Below, piece after piece: positions 17,451 through 25,748 of a stretch of 64,000 nt of DNA. The DNA is taken from assembly GCA_017794945.1 (NCBI GenBank), contig CP051239.1, positions 1,726,692 to 1,790,691 of the forward strand. Reading direction: 5' to 3'. Under the pieces are notes generated by a model. That model did no database searches and was not told where the DNA came from. It saw nothing but the letters and a program-made list of their open reading frames with translations. Position 1 is the first letter of the stretch. Each line of letters begins with the position of its first letter. A program made the translations under genes and the position numbers. This DNA comes from Alcanivorax sp. (GTDB taxonomy: Bacteria > Pseudomonadota > Gammaproteobacteria > Pseudomonadales > Alcanivoracaceae).

Positions 17451-18217
17451 TGAGGTCCTTGTGGGTGGTTGTGCGCGCTGTCCAGCGCCATGAGCAAGCC
17501 CTGGACCGGCTCCAGCCGGGCGTCCAGTTCCGCCAGCAACATCGTTTTCATCTCCTGGCAGAAGCGGTGCAGCCAGGCGCCTTCCTTCATCCAATCCTCG
17601 GGATCGTGGCCGGGCGCGTCGCTGAGCAGGCTCTGTTGGCGGTCCGGCCAGAGCGCCAGGAAGCGCTTCTCCAGCACCCCGGGCACGGCGCCGAAGCCCT
17701 TCCGGGCGTAGCCGGTGAGGGTGGCGTCGAGCACCGCGTCGATCCGGGCCAGCCGGGCCAGGGCCGGGCTGTGGTCGGTGAGCGCGCCGCGTGCCTTCAG
17801 CCGCAGTGGCGGCACGGCGGCGGCCATTTGCCGCTGCTTGCCCTGGTAAAAGCGCCGGTAGGGCTCGAAATCCGGCGGCTCGGCCGGGCTCGGGCCGGCC
17901 TCCGGTGCCGGCAGGCCGTTGCGGGTGCCGATCCGCTCGGCGGTGACGCTCGCTTCGATGGCGTCCCGCTGGCTGTGGCGCAGCTTTTCCAGCTCCGCGC
18001 GCAGCCGCTCGGTGGCTTTTCCGTCGGCGGCGAAATGCCCGTCCCGGGACTCGATGTTGGCGGCGTCCAGCGCCACGGTGTCGGACAGGTCAAACAGCCG
18101 CGCCAGCCGCTCGCCGAAGCACGGCAGCGGCGCCTCGGCGGCGCGCACGCCCAGGGCCGACAGTTGCTGCCTGAGCGGGTCGCCGCTGTTCGCCTTGTTG
18201 GGCCTGCCGTTGCTCAT
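17447..18217 (-). CDS. DUF3348 family protein, first gene of the stator-like operon
   Basis: 256 aa from ATG 18217; an in-frame ATG at 18238 is an alternative and neither has a strong ribosome site. No signal or membrane helix. The N-terminal part (LRQQLSALGVRAAEAPLPCFGERLARLFDLSDTVALDAANI) resembles my memory of DUF3348 proteins, which precede DUF802 genes elsewhere. The centre holds an Arg/Lys helix and FYQGKQRQMAAAV; the C-terminus is helical. Cytoplasmic adaptor is inference. The stop overlaps the DUF802 start by four bases. The 168 bp upstream are GC-rich and show no gene. Confidence 0.7.
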   Translation of the reverse strand: MSNGRPNKANSGDPLRQQLSALGVRAAEAPLPCFGERLARLFDLSDTVALDAANIESRDGHFAADGKATERLRAELEKLRHSQRDAIEASVTAERIGTRNGLPAPEAGPSPAEPPDFEPYRRFYQGKQRQMAAAVPPLRLKARGALTDHSPALARLARIDAVLDATLTGYARKGFGAVPGVLEKRFLALWPDRQQSLLSDAPGHDPEDWMKEGAWLHRFCQEMKTMLLAELDARLEPVQGLLMALDSAHNHPQGPQ

Positions 18218-18386
18218 CGCCGCGCCCCGGTTCGACATCCATGGAATAGAGGGCCCGAGCGCACCGTGGGCGCCGGGAAGCCGCACATTCTAATCAGGAA
18301 CGGCCAGCGATGATAATGCCGGGATGGCGCCGCGCCCCCGGCGCCCCGGGCAGGGCGCTATTGGGGCGCGGCGAGAGGGGCGCGGG

Positions 18387-19838
18387 TCAGGCGCGGCGGA
18401 AGGCTTCCGGTATGGTCAGTTCGTAGGTGGCGCCGGTGGGCAGCAGCAGCGCGGAAGGGCCGCGCTGGGAACTGAAATAGAGCCGCGAGCCGTCCGGGGT
18501 GAAGGCGGGGCCGGTGAGCTCGCTGCCGCCGCCCGGAATTTGCAGCAGAATTTTGGCGGGCCGGTTGGGCACCATCACCATCAGGCGCATCAGGTCCCCG
18601 TCTTCCGCCACCACCACGTCGCCGGCCGGGCCAACGACGATATTGTCCACGTCGTTGAACGGTGCTTCGCCGCTGCCGATCAGCTGCTCGTTGTCGAACA
18701 CCACTTCGATCTGGTCGTTGTCGATGTCCAGGGCGTAGACCCGGTTGTCGCCTTTGCAGGCCAGGAACACCACCGCGCGCAGTGGGTTGGGGCTGCCCGC
18801 GATATCCGGCCGCTGGCCCTCCGGCAGGGTCTGCACCCACAGGCCTTCGCCGCCTTTGAAACGGGTGCCCGGGGCCCCCTGGCCGGTGGCCGCCTCGATC
18901 TCGGCGCGCACCGTTTCCTGGGCGCGGTGCGGGTCCTGCACCGGCACCCAGCGCACCTTGTGCAGGCGGCGGGCCTGGTCCAGGTCTTCCTGGTAGGCGC
19001 CGTTGGCGAAGCCGTCCACTTCCAGCACCTCCAGCACGCCGTTATCCAGGTCCAGGCCGGGTTCACCGGTGATCGAGGTGACCACGCCGGCGGAGCGGAA
19101 GCGGTACAACCGGCCGTTACCGTCGTCCTCGGACAGGTACAGGGTGCGGGTGTCCCAGTCCGCCACGGCGGCTTCGTGGTTGAAAATACCCAGTGCCGGG
19201 TGGGCCCGGGCCAGGGACGCGGGCCCCAGCGGGTGGCACTCATAGACCTGGCCGTCGGTGGTTTCCTCGCAGGACAACCAGGTGCCCCAGGGCGTGGCGC
19301 CGCCGGCGCAGTTGCGGCGGGTATGGCGCAAAATGCGGTAAGCGTCGACGACGGTGCCGTCCCGGTCGAAACGCAGCGCGCCCACGCCGCCGCCGGGGTC
19401 GATCTCGCTGTTGGACACATAGACCCAGCCGCCGTCTTCGCGCACCGGGAACACCGCGCCGCCGTCCGGGAAAATGTGCCAGTTGTCGCGCAGCAAACCG
19501 GTCAGGTTGGGCAGACCGGAAATCGGGTCTTCCAGGTGGCGGGCAACACGGCGGATTGAGAAACCCTCGGGGATCAGAATGCCGTCCACGTCGCTTTCCA
19601 CAAGCTCGCCGATAGACGCTAACGGCCCGGCTTCCAGGGGCAGCATGGTGGCCGGCGGTACCGGCGGTTCGGGCACTGGCGGCTCCGGCTCCGACGGCGT
19701 ACCGGGTGTCGGCGACGGATTCCCCGCCGGGCCACCCGAGGACGAGGAACCGCCGCCGCAGGCGGTAATCACCGCGGCGCCGGCGCCATAGAACATGGCC
19801 TGGATCAGTTTGCGTCGGGTCAGGGTTACGGAGTTCAT
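18387..19838 (-). CDS. PhoX-like (DUF839) secreted phosphatase-family lipoprotein
   Basis: 483 aa. N-terminus: LTRRKLIQAMFYGAGAAVITACGGG, a twin-arginine signal ending in a lipobox-like ITAC-G, then a Ser/Gly/Pro-rich linker (residues 30-65). The rest is a DUF839/PhoX beta-propeller: DNWHIFPDGGAVFPVREDGGWVYVSNSE, GGATPWGTWLSCEET (metal-site Glu pair), NHEAAVADWDTRTLYLSEDDGNGRLYRF. PhoX enzymes are Ca/Fe alkaline phosphatases exported by Tat and are common in marine bacteria. Many DUF839 proteins are not tested, so the activity is likely but unproven. Monocistronic. Confidence 0.82.
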   Translation of the reverse strand: MNSVTLTRRKLIQAMFYGAGAAVITACGGGSSSSGGPAGNPSPTPGTPSEPEPPVPEPPVPPATMLPLEAGPLASIGELVESDVDGILIPEGFSIRRVARHLEDPISGLPNLTGLLRDNWHIFPDGGAVFPVREDGGWVYVSNSEIDPGGGVGALRFDRDGTVVDAYRILRHTRRNCAGGATPWGTWLSCEETTDGQVYECHPLGPASLARAHPALGIFNHEAAVADWDTRTLYLSEDDGNGRLYRFRSAGVVTSITGEPGLDLDNGVLEVLEVDGFANGAYQEDLDQARRLHKVRWVPVQDPHRAQETVRAEIEAATGQGAPGTRFKGGEGLWVQTLPEGQRPDIAGSPNPLRAVVFLACKGDNRVYALDIDNDQIEVVFDNEQLIGSGEAPFNDVDNIVVGPAGDVVVAEDGDLMRLMVMVPNRPAKILLQIPGGGSELTGPAFTPDGSRLYFSSQRGPSALLLPTGATYELTIPEAFRRA

Positions 19839-19958
19839 AAGCCGGTCCAGAGTCGATAACGGCGGACAGGCTGGCCGCCGATCATGACAATCCGGTGATG
19901 CCGGCGGCTTGAGTGGCGGTCGGTAACAAAAATCGAACCGAACGGTTACCGAAGGCGG

Positions 19959-21173
19959 TCAGTCCACCGCCAGACCGGCGGGGAAGCGGCGAATCTTCTG
20001 CGCCAGATAGAGCCCCATCAACAGCGCCACGCAGGTGAACGCCACCGCCAGGCGGAAGCCGCCGGTGGCTTCGATCAACCAGCCGGCGATGGCCGGCCCC
20101 AGGAACTGGCCGCCGGCGAAGAAAAGGGTCACGTAGCTGAAGGCAATGGGGATATGGCGCGGCGCTACCTGGTCGGTGCTGGCGGCCTGGACCATGGTAA
20201 AGACACCGTTCACCGCGCAGCCCATCAGCAGGAAGTGGGCGAAGAACAGGGCCAGACTCTGGTCGATCAACGGCAGGCCCATGGCCACCGTGACCACCGT
20301 CATCGCCAGGGTCAGGGCGTTGCCCCGTCCCCAGACGTCGGACAGTGACCCCCACAGCGGGCCGGCGGCCACCGACAGCAGCCCGGACATGGCCATCAGC
20401 CAGCCGGCGGTGGCCTCGTCGAAGCCGGATTCCACCACGTAGCTGACCATGAAGATCGCCTGAATGATGTAGACCATGCCGATGATGCCGTAGATCATCG
20501 CCATGACGATCACGCGGGGGCTGCGGTAGATGCGCCATTTGTCCGCCGGCGCCGGGCGGTCCGGGTGGTCGTGGGCGACCGGCGCCGGGTCGCGCACCGC
20601 CGCCAGGACCAGCGCCACCGCCACCGCCGCCAGGGCGCCGAACAGGCCCCAGGCGAGGCGCCAGCCGTGCTCGCCGAACTGGCTGGAGAGCCAGGGCACC
20701 AGCAGCCCGGTGGCGAAAATGCCCGCGCCCACGCCGGCGGACATGCAGCCGATCACCATGCCGCGCTTTTCCGGGTACCAGGTGGCCAGCAGCGACACCA
20801 TGGGCGCGAAGCAAAAGGCGGTGCCCAGGCCCAGCAGCGCCATCAGGCCGACGATCACCGGGTAGTCGCTGGCCAGCGCCAGGCCGGCGAAGCCGGCGGT
20901 GAGAATCAGCAGGCCGGTGGCCACCGCGTTGCGCGCCCCCCAGCGGCTGGCGGCGATGCCGCCCAGCAGCACGAACAGCAAATAGCCCAACGCGGTAACC
21001 GTGCCCAGGGTGCCGGCCTGCCGATAGCTCAGCCCCAGATCATCGCGCATCGGCGGCAGGATCAGACCGTAGGCGAGCCGCGCGAACACGATCGCCACCA
21101 GCGCCACCAGAATGCCCCCGGCCACCATGATCACGATGTTGGGGCGGCTCGGCGGGCGGGGCGTGGTGGACAT
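19959..21173 (-). CDS. MFS transporter, YbfB/YjiJ type
   Basis: 404 aa from ATG 21173 (the open frame extends to 21239 through a Pro-rich stretch unlikely to be translated). Twelve membrane helices. The first contains VFARLAYGLILPPMRDDLGLSYRQAGTLGT, the signature of the YbfB/YjiJ MFS subgroup; WYPEKRGMVIGCMSAGVGAG follows mid-protein. It is a paralog of the protein encoded at 60154-61389, sharing this signature and the helix-5 region. Substrate unknown. Confidence 0.85.
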   Translation of the reverse strand: MSTTPRPPSRPNIVIMVAGGILVALVAIVFARLAYGLILPPMRDDLGLSYRQAGTLGTVTALGYLLFVLLGGIAASRWGARNAVATGLLILTAGFAGLALASDYPVIVGLMALLGLGTAFCFAPMVSLLATWYPEKRGMVIGCMSAGVGAGIFATGLLVPWLSSQFGEHGWRLAWGLFGALAAVAVALVLAAVRDPAPVAHDHPDRPAPADKWRIYRSPRVIVMAMIYGIIGMVYIIQAIFMVSYVVESGFDEATAGWLMAMSGLLSVAAGPLWGSLSDVWGRGNALTLAMTVVTVAMGLPLIDQSLALFFAHFLLMGCAVNGVFTMVQAASTDQVAPRHIPIAFSYVTLFFAGGQFLGPAIAGWLIEATGGFRLAVAFTCVALLMGLYLAQKIRRFPAGLAVD

Positions 21174-21320
21174 GGGCGGCGGATCCTCGGTCTGGGTGTC
21201 GGGCGCGGGCGCTACTGTAGCGCACGGCGCCCGCCGCACCCAGTGTTTCGTTCCCCGCCAGGGTGCCGTCTGGGTTAGGCTTGGGCGTTTGCATCGGGAC
21301 CAGCAAGGGGAGTATCGGAA

Positions 21321-22136
21321 GTGGATCAGTCATTGTTTGTTCGCCAGGGCGAAACCTATGTGCCCACCGCCAGCGCCGGCGGACCCTGGAGCCCCAGCCA
21401 TCTGCACGGCGGCTCGCCCACCGGGCTGCTGGCGCTGTTGATGGAGCAGGCCACCGCGGACACCGGGCTGCGGCTCAGCCGCCTCACGGTGGATTTGTTG
21501 AGGCCGGTGCCGGCGGCGCCACTGACGGCGGAGCTGGCGGTGGTGCGCGCCGGGCGGCGCCTGCGGGTGTTGCAAGCGTCGCTGCTCGCCGACGGCGTCG
21601 AGGTGTGCCGGGCCAGCGGCCTGTTCCTGGAGCAGGCCGGCGCCGAGGTGCCCGACTTCGGCCGGTTTGAAACCGGCGGCCTGGAACCGCGCGGCGACCG
21701 CCCGGTGATGACCCTCGCCGAGGTGGGCGGCGACGGCAAAGGCGGCGGCTGGACGCCCCGGGGGCTGCATACCACCGCCCGCATCTGCGTGCTCGACGGG
21801 GTCGGTGGCCAGGGCCAGGGCCGGGTGTGGATGTCGCTGCCGGTGCCGGTGGTGGCCGGGGAGCCCTGTTCGGACCTGGTGCGCGCCGCCACCTTGTCCG
21901 ATTTCGGCAACGGCATCGCCCAGCTGCGGCTGGCGCCGGAGGTGGGCAGCATCAATTCGGATCTCAGCCTCTACCTGCACCGCGACCCCCGTGGCGACTG
22001 GCTGGGGCTCGATGCCCGCGCCCGCATGCAGGACAACGGCACCGGGCTGGTGGACACCATTCTGTATGATGAGGACGGCCCGGTGGGGCGGGTGCTGCAG
22101 GCCACCCTGGCGATGCCGTTGTACGCCGGTGGCTGA
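21321..22136 (+). CDS. TesB-like acyl-CoA thioesterase, double hotdog
   Basis: 271 aa. Two hotdog domains: the first has PWSPSHLHGGSPTGLLALLME and LSRLTVDLLRPVP, and the second starts near residue 150 (GGQGQGRVWMSLPVPVV) and ends LYLHRDPRGDWLGLDARARMQDNGTGLVDTILYDEDGPVGRVLQA. The family is 4HBT_3/TesB-like acyl-CoA thioesterase. It would hydrolyse medium or long acyl-CoAs. It is divergent from the MFS gene with 147 bp between starts, so both may share a promoter region. Confidence 0.85.
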   Translation: MDQSLFVRQGETYVPTASAGGPWSPSHLHGGSPTGLLALLMEQATADTGLRLSRLTVDLLRPVPAAPLTAELAVVRAGRRLRVLQASLLADGVEVCRASGLFLEQAGAEVPDFGRFETGGLEPRGDRPVMTLAEVGGDGKGGGWTPRGLHTTARICVLDGVGGQGQGRVWMSLPVPVVAGEPCSDLVRAATLSDFGNGIAQLRLAPEVGSINSDLSLYLHRDPRGDWLGLDARARMQDNGTGLVDTILYDEDGPVGRVLQATLAMPLYAGG

Positions 22137-22190
22137 CTGTCCCGGCGCGGTCGATCTAAACGCGGTACTGTAAAACTCGTGGAGGAAAGG

Positions 22191-23006
22191 GTGGAATTAT
22201 TCAGTTTCCTGGCGGCAATGAATCCATCTATAGCGGCAGATACTTGCAAGATTCATCTAGCCACGTGGAATGGCGAAGAGCATCCGCTGGATGTGTATCT
22301 AGACGGGGATTTCCATGAGTGGCAATCCTGGCAAAAACGCCGAAATTTCGAGCGGCCTTACGTGGTAGCTTTTATTCAGTTGCCGGAAACACACCGTTGG
22401 CTCTTCGCGGGGCTTTACGAGTCGAATGGTGCACAATGGAAGCCGGAGCGAAAGAGCTATCGGTACGATCTACGCAGTGATGCCACCTGCGCCGATATGG
22501 CGGGCAGGTTAGTGATTACGTTTGCCCGTAGTGGCCGGCAGTCTTATCTGAACGCGGAGAACTGGGCGGACGGGATGCATCTGTTTGAAATAAAAGCAGA
22601 GCGATTGTCGATTGCGGAGTTTCCTGGCTTTAAAGCGGTACATTTAACCAAAGCGGAACTGGATACGATCGTTCGGCAGTCGATCGATTCATGGCGCACG
22701 GCCCTTTCCAACGTGTCAGGCGTGTACCTCATCGTCGATAGCGCATCGGGTCGATTGTACGTTGGTAGTGCTTCCGGCGAAGGTGGGATCTGGCAGCGCT
22801 GGACTCAGTACTCTTCCTCCGGGCATGGGGGTAACAAAAAAATGAGAGGGCTATTGAATGAAATGGGGGCTGAATCAGCCGGCCATTTCCAATTTTCTAT
22901 CTTGGAAATCACCGATCTTCACGATAGTGAGCAAAGCATTCAGCAGCGTGAGGCCCATTGGAAGAGAGTGCTGCTTTCCCGGACATATGGCTTGAACGCT
23001 AATTAG
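22191..23006 (+). CDS. GIY-YIG nuclease-domain protein with novel N-terminal region
   Basis: 271 aa from GTG 22191 (GGAGG five bases before it; GTG 22179 is an alternative). Residues ~1-170 do not match a family I know; WLFAGLYESN and SYRYDL suggest a mixed alpha/beta domain. Residues ~175-265 form a GIY-YIG domain: GVYLIVDSASGRLYVGSASG, an Arg in GGIWQRWTQY, and the late Glu in QQREAHWKRVLLS. GIY-YIG enzymes cut DNA. The gene is visibly lower in G+C (near 50%) than its neighbours, suggesting horizontal origin. Many related fusions occur in restriction or mobile loci; no partner is here. Confidence 0.78.
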   Translation: MELFSFLAAMNPSIAADTCKIHLATWNGEEHPLDVYLDGDFHEWQSWQKRRNFERPYVVAFIQLPETHRWLFAGLYESNGAQWKPERKSYRYDLRSDATCADMAGRLVITFARSGRQSYLNAENWADGMHLFEIKAERLSIAEFPGFKAVHLTKAELDTIVRQSIDSWRTALSNVSGVYLIVDSASGRLYVGSASGEGGIWQRWTQYSSSGHGGNKKMRGLLNEMGAESAGHFQFSILEITDLHDSEQSIQQREAHWKRVLLSRTYGLNAN

Positions 23007-23109
23007 CTGCAAATGTCTCCCGTAGCAAAGACTAACGTTACGGCGTGTCAGGCTTAACATGGCGCGCCACCAGAGTTACATTGAAGTGTCTTTTTAGCGG
23101 AGCGACGCC

Positions 23110-23370
23110 ATGGCGACCGGCTGGGCCCCGGAAGGGGCCGTTCAGGATCAAATCGACGACACCGTGGATTCCGCCGTGCAGCATGCCCGCAGTCGGCTTC
23201 CTGCGGGGGAAAGTCTGACCCATTGCGAGGAGTGCGAAGCGCCGATCCCGGAGGCGCGCCGGCAGGCGTTGCCTGGCGTGCGGCTTTGCACGCTCTGCCA
23301 GGCCGAGCGCGATGAAGTTCGCTCGGAGGGGTATAACCGGCGTGGCAGCAAGGACAGCCAACTGCGTTGA
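23110..23370 (+). CDS. DksA/TraR-type C4 zinc-finger protein
   Basis: 86 aa. Residues 39-67 hold C-x2-C ... C-x2-C (HCEECEAPIP then LCTLCQAERD), the TraR/DksA zinc finger of the short YbiI-type proteins. It lacks the long DksA coiled coil. Such proteins bind RNA polymerase through the secondary channel (TraR) or have unknown function (YbiI). GGAG lies ten bases before the ATG. It follows the GIY-YIG gene by 103 bp but has normal base composition. Confidence 0.85.
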   Translation: MATGWAPEGAVQDQIDDTVDSAVQHARSRLPAGESLTHCEECEAPIPEARRQALPGVRLCTLCQAERDEVRSEGYNRRGSKDSQLR

Positions 23371-23386
23371 GGTAGAGCGCTTGCGG

Positions 23387-24493
23387 TTAACGACCCAGGA
23401 ATTCGGACAGCGGACGCAGCGACGAGACGCTGTCCGACACCAGTTTGATGCACACCAGCAGCGGCACCGCGATAAGGATGCCGACCACGCCCCACATCCA
23501 GCCCCATAGCAGGATCGACAGGAACACCGCCACCGGGCTCAGGGCCAGGCGATGGCCGGCCACCGTCGGGGTAATGAACTGGCCTTCCAGCACGTTCAGC
23601 GCCATCACCAGAAACGGCGGCAACAGCACCTGGGTGAGACCGTCGAAGTTCAGGCTGCTGATAAACAGCAGTATCACGCCACTGACGATCGGCCCGATAT
23701 AGGGGGCGAAATTCAGCATGCCCACCATCACCCCGAAGAGGATCGGGTTGGGCATATCCAGCAGATAAAGAATCAGCGCGGCGCCGGCGCCCAGGCAGGT
23801 GTTGATGATGGTGATGGTGCCCAGATACAGCGACACGCTGGTCTGGATCTGGCGCACGGTTTCCACCGCCGCCCTTTTATGTTCGAACTGGGGAATCACC
23901 CGTACCAGCTTGCGCAAAAAGGTGTCGCCGGACGCCAGCATGAAATACAGCAGAATCACACTCAGTGTGATGCCGTACAGCGCTGACCAGGTGCCGGAGA
24001 GAATCCATTTCACCGGGCTCCAGCCGGGAGCCTCGGCTTTCTGCTGGTTGTCGTCACCGGGGGTGATGTCCTCGATCTGGGCGTTGGCCAGCTTGAGCTG
24101 CTGCATGGGCTCGCTGAGCTGATGGAATTCCTGTTCCAGCTGGCGCAGATCCCGGGGCGCCTTTTGCAGCCATTCCATGGCCGGCTCCGACAACCCGTAG
24201 AGCGCCCCGAACCCCAGCCCGAGCACGCCGATCACCACCGCCGCCGCGCTCACCGGCGGCGGAATTTTCAGTACCCGCAGCGCCCGCACCACCGGCGTGA
24301 AGATCAGGCTGGTCAGAAACGCCACCATCAACGGCATGAACAGGGTGGCGGCGGCGTACAGGGTGTACATCACCAGCAGCAGGAAAATGCCGGTGAGCAT
24401 GGCGGAGCGTACATTCACCGACTCGAAGTTGGCCTTGGGCTTGTCGTCCGGGTCCACTTGGGGAGAGCTGTTTGGCGGCATCTGGGTGTCCAT
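23387..24493 (-). CDS. AI-2E family transporter
   Basis: 368 aa with seven to eight membrane helices: residues 33-75, 80-102, 170-195, 235-290 and 305-345. The family signature GVMVGMLNFAPYIGPIVSGVILLF and LNVLEGQFITPTVAGHRLALSPVAVFLSILLWGWMWG are present. Members export AI-2 or act as Na+/H+ antiporters or pore-like permeases; the name is historical. Monocistronic; convergent with the zinc-finger gene. Confidence 0.88.
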   Translation of the reverse strand: MDTQMPPNSSPQVDPDDKPKANFESVNVRSAMLTGIFLLLVMYTLYAAATLFMPLMVAFLTSLIFTPVVRALRVLKIPPPVSAAAVVIGVLGLGFGALYGLSEPAMEWLQKAPRDLRQLEQEFHQLSEPMQQLKLANAQIEDITPGDDNQQKAEAPGWSPVKWILSGTWSALYGITLSVILLYFMLASGDTFLRKLVRVIPQFEHKRAAVETVRQIQTSVSLYLGTITIINTCLGAGAALILYLLDMPNPILFGVMVGMLNFAPYIGPIVSGVILLFISSLNFDGLTQVLLPPFLVMALNVLEGQFITPTVAGHRLALSPVAVFLSILLWGWMWGVVGILIAVPLLVCIKLVSDSVSSLRPLSEFLGR

Positions 24494-24617
24494 GGTTGGC
24501 CGGGTCGCGCGGGCGGTCCGTGGCGCGCTGTTGTTATGGATGCCAATGATTGCATGCCGGCCACCGACGGTTAAGGGATCCGGGTGGTGGCGGCGGTAAA
24601 AAAGGGTAAAGGGAGGG

Positions 24618-24643
24618 CCGCGTGATGCCGGCGCATCACGCGG
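24618..24643 (-). terminator. Possible terminator of the aldo/keto reductase gene
   Basis: CCGCGTGATGC-CGGC-GCATCACGCGG is a perfect 11-bp stem with a 4-base loop, ten bases past the aldo/keto reductase stop in its reading direction. The T-rich stretch on the minus strand begins some bases downstream, so termination may be imperfect. Confidence 0.6.
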
Positions 24644-24652
24644 TGTTGGCGG

Positions 24653-25606
24653 TTACTCGTCCCAGAGCGTCGCCAGGGTGTAGGGGCTGCCTTCCTGGGC
24701 CCAGAAGGCGCCGTCCACGTAGCGGCGGTGGCGATCCAGATCGGCGATTTCGTTGAGGTCGTCGTCGCTGAGTGTCAGGTCGGCGGCGGCCAGGTTCTGC
24801 CCCAGGCGTTCCGGGTTCACGGATTTGGGGATCACCGCGGTGTCGCGGTGCAGGGCCCAGCTGATCAGCACCTGGGCCGGGGTGGCGCCGTGCCGTTCGG
24901 CAATGGACTGGATCACCGGGTCTTCCAGCAGCACCGGCTCGTCCTCGGCCTTGAAGTTGTCCGGCCGGTCGGAGGAACCCAGCGGCGAATAGGCGGTGAC
25001 CTGAATGCCGTTGTCATGGCAGAAGCGCACCAGCGGCGCCTGCTGCAGATACGGGTGCAGCTCCACCTGGTTCATGGCCGGCCGGTGACGGGCGGTTTCC
25101 AGCAGCGCGGTGAGCTTGCGCACGCTGAAATTGGACACGCCGATCTGGCGCGTCAGGTTGTCGTCCACCAGCGCTTCCATGGCGCGCCAGGTGTCCGCCA
25201 CCGGCATGTCCTTGGGGTCCAGAATGTCGGCGCCGGACTTCGGGAAGCTGATGCCCGGGGTCAGCGCCACCGGCCAGTGCATCAGGTAGAGATCCAGATA
25301 GTCGAGCTGCAGGTCGTCGAGGGTTTTTTCCAGGGCCGGCTGTACATCGTCCGGCGCGTGGGCGCTGTTCCACAACTTGGAGGTGATCCACAGGTCCTCG
25401 CGGCTGACGGTGCCGTCGGCGAAACACTCCGCCAGGGCCTGGCCCACTTCCGCCTCGTTACCGTAGATACGGGCACAGTCGATGTGCCGGTAACCCTGCC
25501 GCAGCGCTTCCTTGACCGCGCCGTAAACATCGCCGGGATCGGATTTCCAGGTGCCCAGGCCGAGTATCGGCATGGCGTCGCCGTTTTCGAATGTCAGGGT
25601 TTTCAT
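24653..25606 (-). CDS. Aldo/keto reductase
   Basis: 317 aa TIM barrel. Catalytic residues: Asp in YRHIDCARIYGNE, Tyr in the same motif, Lys in WITSKLWN, His in LDLYLMHWP. The NADP-binding tail has IPKSVNPERLGQNL and the last helix LNEIADLDRHRRY. The class resembles AKR3/AKR4 aldehyde reductases. It reduces aldehydes or ketones with NADPH. AAGGAG lies 7-8 bases before the ATG. It is divergent from the haloalkane dehalogenase gene with 142 bp between; co-regulation is possible. Confidence 0.9.
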   Translation of the reverse strand: MKTLTFENGDAMPILGLGTWKSDPGDVYGAVKEALRQGYRHIDCARIYGNEAEVGQALAECFADGTVSREDLWITSKLWNSAHAPDDVQPALEKTLDDLQLDYLDLYLMHWPVALTPGISFPKSGADILDPKDMPVADTWRAMEALVDDNLTRQIGVSNFSVRKLTALLETARHRPAMNQVELHPYLQQAPLVRFCHDNGIQVTAYSPLGSSDRPDNFKAEDEPVLLEDPVIQSIAERHGATPAQVLISWALHRDTAVIPKSVNPERLGQNLAAADLTLSDDDLNEIADLDRHRRYVDGAFWAQEGSPYTLATLWDE

Positions 25607-25748
25607 GGGGTACTCCTTCCTTGTTGGGCTCCGGTTACCCTAACCAGTCGGCCGCTCCGGCGGCTAGCGGGATACTGTTAAATCCTTGCCTGTTCGTTAA
25701 GCTGGGGCGTGCCATCCACGAACATAGAGGCCTCGGGAGGCCGCAGCC

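Noticed and set aside
14220..18217. Complete Zorya defence system
   Set aside because: Only ZorA/ZorB-like membrane parts are present; no ZorC, helicase-nuclease ZorD or ZorE is next to them, so the operon is not called Zorya.
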